Shown one piece after another: positions 60,101 through 64,000 of a DNA stretch of 64,000 nt; the first letter of the stretch is position 1, and every line of letters begins with the position of its first letter. The translations under genes were made by a program, and so were the position numbers. This stretch comes from Paralichthys olivaceus. Its lineage: Eukaryota > Chordata > Actinopteri > Pleuronectiformes > Paralichthyidae. Below the pieces are notes generated by a model. The model searched no databases and was not told where the DNA came from. It saw only the letters and a list, made by a program, of their open reading frames with translations. The stretch covers positions 23,844,316-23,908,315 of the forward strand of contig NC_091098.1 of assembly GCF_024713975.1 (NCBI RefSeq), read 5' to 3'.

Positions 60101-63100
60101 GTTTAAAACTTCATCCAACAATTACACTTGAGTACTATGAGTACAGTACGTAGCCAGATACAGAGGCTTGTGGACTTACCCCTCTGTGCAAAGCTGTGCT
60201 GCCCCTCTTGTCCTTGGAATCTGGCAAGGCACCCTTCTCCAACAGGAAGTGGACACAGTCGGTGTGACCTCCCTGAACAGCAAGCATCAGAGAGGTCCTA
60301 AAAGCGACAGGAATAACAATTAACAAGTGTATTTTCACTGTTAGCTCATTGGGCAAGAAACAGAAAAGTGGAGTCCAAGAACACAGCAGAGAAAAAACAA
60401 CCTACTGTCCAAATTTGTCTGCAACATTGGTGAGATCCCCATCCTCCCCATAATCAATCATCATACGCAGGCAGTCTGAGTGGCCATTGGCAGCTGGTAT
60501 GAAACCAAATACAAGAAATAAAATATTTAACGTGAAACTGAATGAATATAAGAAGATAACAATCACAAACAATTGCAGTAACTTGAAATATTCCTGCAGA
60601 AAGTGAATTACCTGCAACATGAATTGGAGTCCACATGAGACGGTTTTCATTGAGGAGACAAGAGGCTCCCTGAGCCAACAGCACCTCCACACAGCGGGCG
60701 TAGCCTTTCTGGGCGGCCAGGTAGAGCACAGAACGACCCGCAGCATCCTGCATGTCCACATAAGCTGCAGTCTCGGTGAGCACACGCAGTGCCTGCCAGT
60801 GTCCCTTATCAGCCTGAGGGAGCACAGGAAGTCAGTCACAACTTAACATTCAGTCGAGGCTACGAAGACGATCTCCGTTGGTGTGAAAAACTTACAGCGA
60901 GATGCAGAGGACTGACTGGAATGCTGCTCTCTATGTCTCCTAGTGCATTAAAGGACATCTCCAGGAGCTAGAAAGGAAAAGATAGAGTGGATTTTATTTA
61001 ACCGACTGAGTTTCAAGTCGCCGCATCAAAAGTCCACAAGCAGATCAGTCTTTAAAGTGTATTAGGAAAAAGTGAGCCAGGTCACCTTGGAACTACAGGT
61101 TTATGTCACCTAATAGCTTGTTTTATACAAGTAACTGAAATTAGATTGTTTGTTGTGAGGTAATCACACTGAACAGAAGTACACACCAGCTCCAGGTTTT
61201 GTTTGTTGCCATGGTAAGCTGCATAGTGAACAGCACTGTAACCCTTTGTGTTGACCATCGATGGATCAGCACCGTTGTCCAAAAGATGCTCCAAGCAGCT
61301 AAAAACATAAACAAAAGAAGAGGGGGGTTAAGAAACGCAGCATTTAATACAACATCACACTGGATATGGGCAGATGCAGGGGAGAGACGGCGAGAGTAAA
61401 TTAACTCACAAGTACGATTCCTTTGCTTCGTCCTCATCATTCTGATGGTTCGAGGAAAAATGACGATCAACTCTGGAAAGACAGAGATATTCAGAGATTC
61501 AATAAACAAGGTCAATGTAATGTGAACTAACACATGTTTAAACTGTTGCATTTCTATCTGAAAATATTTTACATGTTGAACTCAAACGTGACTTGACTCA
61601 CAAACCTAGACATTCAGAACATTTACAAATCTGCTAATTTGTTTTTGGTTTTTATTAGTCATGAGAGAACATTAGCTCAGACACACAAGGTCAGGAAACA
61701 CATATTTAGTTTACTAACTGAATAAAAAAAAAAACAGCAATCAGTTTTAGTGGCAAGAGACAAGTGTTCCAACCTGCTGAAGGCTTGGGATGCGGCAGAG
61801 TAGTGCAGGGGAGTGCAGCCTGTCTGGTCAGGCTCGTTGACCTCAGCGCCAGCGCTCACCAGGGTCACAGTGCACTGGTACCTCCCATTAGCAGCCGCAT
61901 AGTGCAACGGTGTCCTACACACAGGATGCAAGGAGAGAGAATACAGTCACTCTGGGTACTTGTTTGTATTAAACATCCAGAGAATGTTGCAGCATCAGCA
62001 ACGTATAGAAGCAAAAACAAAGACATTAAACACGGATGAGCGAGAACTCACCTTCCCATTATGTCCCTCTTGTTTAAGTCGGTACCGCTACTTAAGAGCA
62101 AGTTCAGACATTCAACATTTCTGTGAAGACAGACGACCATGACAGGAAATTAAGTTGGAGCAACTGACGACCTGTGCCAGCATAATATTGTAAGTCACTT
62201 TAATATTCAGGTGTCCAAGCAGATTGTGCGTCTTACCCTCCAGAGGCAGCAGCGTGTAGACAGGTCCTCCCAAAGTTGTCAGGGGTGTTTATGTCAAACC
62301 CAGCAGATAGTACATGCTCTTTACTCATAGATGAAACTATACTATACAGCTGACCTGTAGGAAAATGAGCAGTTGGCAGTAAGAGCTACGTCCAAGAATA
62401 GAACATTACATTTTCCAAACGTAAACATTCATGGAACAAACCTGAGGAGAGTAACTTGCGACAACAGTCTGAAAACCCGTACAGCACAGCTAAGTGCAAG
62501 GGGAACATTCCATGGATCCCACGTCTAGAAAAATCAAAATAGACACAGGACAAAACGTTAGAAACAATTAAAAAGATTTAACCCTGCTGTAACACAAACC
62601 ATGAGGGACATACATTAACGCTTCTTTGTATTTACAACCTCATGGCACCATTATTCTCATCAGTGCTACCACTTAAAGCTTTTCTGATACCTGGCCGTGT
62701 CTGCTCCATTGGTCATTAGAGTGCTGATCAGCAGTTCATGGCCATACTTAGCAGCAACGTGGAGAGGAGTATTGCCATACTTATCCACACAATCAATTTC
62801 CCCACCTGATGGAAAACAGAAAAGAAGGACTCAATGAAACACACATGAGGAGGAGAGAAAAGCCAGCGGCGACATGTTCTCACAGACCAGTCACACAGCA
62901 CAGTCATCGTTACCATTTTGGATGAGGATCTGAGAGCGTGTGAAGCGTCCGTGAATGGCTGCCATGTGCAGGGGGCTCTTCCCTTCTTTGCTCTATGAAA
63001 AAATACATTTCATTTAATATTTAACATGGACCAGAGATTAGAAAACAATTTTACTGCGGTGAGAGTCTTCAGAAAAGTGCTGCACGAGCAAATGAAGCTG

Positions 63101-64000
63101 ATTTTGACATTTTCTCCGATTCAGAGATCAAGTGTGACAAAGAATATCATGCACATGACAGGCTTTTACATTTTCTGTGCAGCGCAGGCAAGGGCTCTTT
63201 CTTCTCTTACTGGCATGTCTTTATCTACAAAAGGACAATTAATAAAAACCTGAAATATTAAATATATTACAAAATAGCAAACTACATTGTTTGCATTTTC
63301 TCTGACAGATTAGATAGACATCTATGTAAGATGAAAATACAATGATTACGTTTATACAAATCCGTTCTTCTATTATGACATTTTCATTCTCATGCACTCC
63401 AGTTTCACTTCTGACAGCTAAATGCGTGTATGAGAAAATCTCCACCCTTTCATATTTATACAAATTATTTCTAAAGGCGGGAATAGAGAGGTGTATCATC
63501 TTTAATTTTTCTCCAGGTCAACCTCCATATATATTTTATTACATTGAACCTGGGATATAACGGAAGCACACAACTTTCTTTTATTATTACCTTCTTTAAA
63601 ATCTGGTTTAAAAACTAATCTACGTATAAATGATCTTAACATTTGACAAAGGTCTGACAAAGATCTAGAAATCTACTGCACACACATCTGCACCTTTGAG
63701 TGAACTGGAAATGCTGTGACTTTACCATCACCAAAGCAAATGATTATTTCATGACAGTCATTTCCACTTCGAGACGTTTCAGCCTGTTTCGTACCTGCTG
63801 GTTGACATCTGCCCCATTGTTGACCAGCAACTCCAGACACAGGGCACCGTTGGTGGAGACGGCAGCCAGGTGCAGAGGTGTGTAGCCGCACTTGTTGGGC
63901 TGGTTAACATTAGCTCCATGGTTCACCAGCTCAGTAGCCACAGCCTCCTGCCCCATGTAGCAAGCCACATGGAGCGCAGTGTTTCCAAAGCCATTGGGCT
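57172..64000 (-). CDS. ankrd52: ANKRD52, PP6 regulatory ankyrin repeat subunit C, C-terminal 843 aa
   Basis: Twenty-one exons in frame: 64000(partial)-63795, 62992-62914, 62805-62691, 62524-62442, 62354-62237, 62120-62052, 61914-61774, 61472-61410, 61298-61187, 60967-60896, 60813-60612, 60493-60406, 60297-60180, 59974-59755, 59647-59560, 59437-59354, 59189-59044, 58900-58818, 58608-58526, 58392-58301, 57443-57172. The product is a long ankyrin-repeat solenoid of about 33-residue units with TPLH-type helix starts. It serves as a scaffold subunit for protein phosphatase 6. Family markers are the insert [20 protein letters not shown], the acidic linker before [14 protein letters not shown], and [20 protein letters not shown] followed by a tail ending GLDGCLSE. 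These separate it from ANKRD28 and ANKRD44. The N-terminal roughly 230-240 residues (by human length, 1,076 aa) lie right of the window. The middle repeats have drifted more from human than the ends, as judged by eye. Confidence 0.95.

Overview
The window is vertebrate nuclear DNA, most likely from a percomorph teleost fish. Genes are split into short exons by compact introns with GT..AG borders. Dinucleotide and GATA microsatellites are abundant, and several dispersed repeats have a look I know from percomorph genomes. Spliced together, the coding exons give close relatives of four human proteins encoded in 12q13. I see no bacterial-type operon, CRISPR array, phage or intact transposon.

Layout (all four genes on the minus strand, so transcription runs right to left): 1-10,040 is non-coding, downstream of tamalin. 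tamalin (grasp), a PDZ scaffold, has 8 coding exons over 10,348-20,216. A 0.3-kb GATA satellite lies between tamalin and the next gene. dgka (diacylglycerol kinase alpha) has 23 coding exons over 22,408-31,974, with a 0.8-kb GATA satellite in one intron. 32,003-41,600 is about 10 kb of intergenic DNA with microsatellites and repeat relics. rnf41 (Nrdp1 E3 ligase) has 5 coding exons over 42,814-45,190, plus two predicted 5' non-coding exons and a promoter region near 46.2-46.4 kb. 47.4-57.17 kb is AT-rich and repeat-poor and is interpreted as a very long ankrd52 3' UTR. ankrd52 occupies 57,172-64,000 with 21 coding exons in view; its N-terminus lies beyond the right edge.

The three complete models keep an open frame across every junction and match family lengths: tamalin 376 aa, dgka 733 aa and rnf41 318 aa. 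The visible part of ankrd52 encodes about 843 aa. Exon borders were placed by hand from splice signals, reading frame and remembered human homologues, with no alignment run. The genes do not form one pathway: tamalin traffics receptors, dgka turns diacylglycerol into phosphatidic acid, rnf41 ubiquitinates receptors such as ErbB3, and ankrd52 is a protein phosphatase 6 regulatory subunit.

No novel system is evident. The items most worth a second look are an unexplained GC-rich open frame at 47.85-48.16 kb, blocks open on both strands at 9.0-9.85 kb and in a dgka intron, the long ankrd52 3' UTR, and the compact same-strand gene order.
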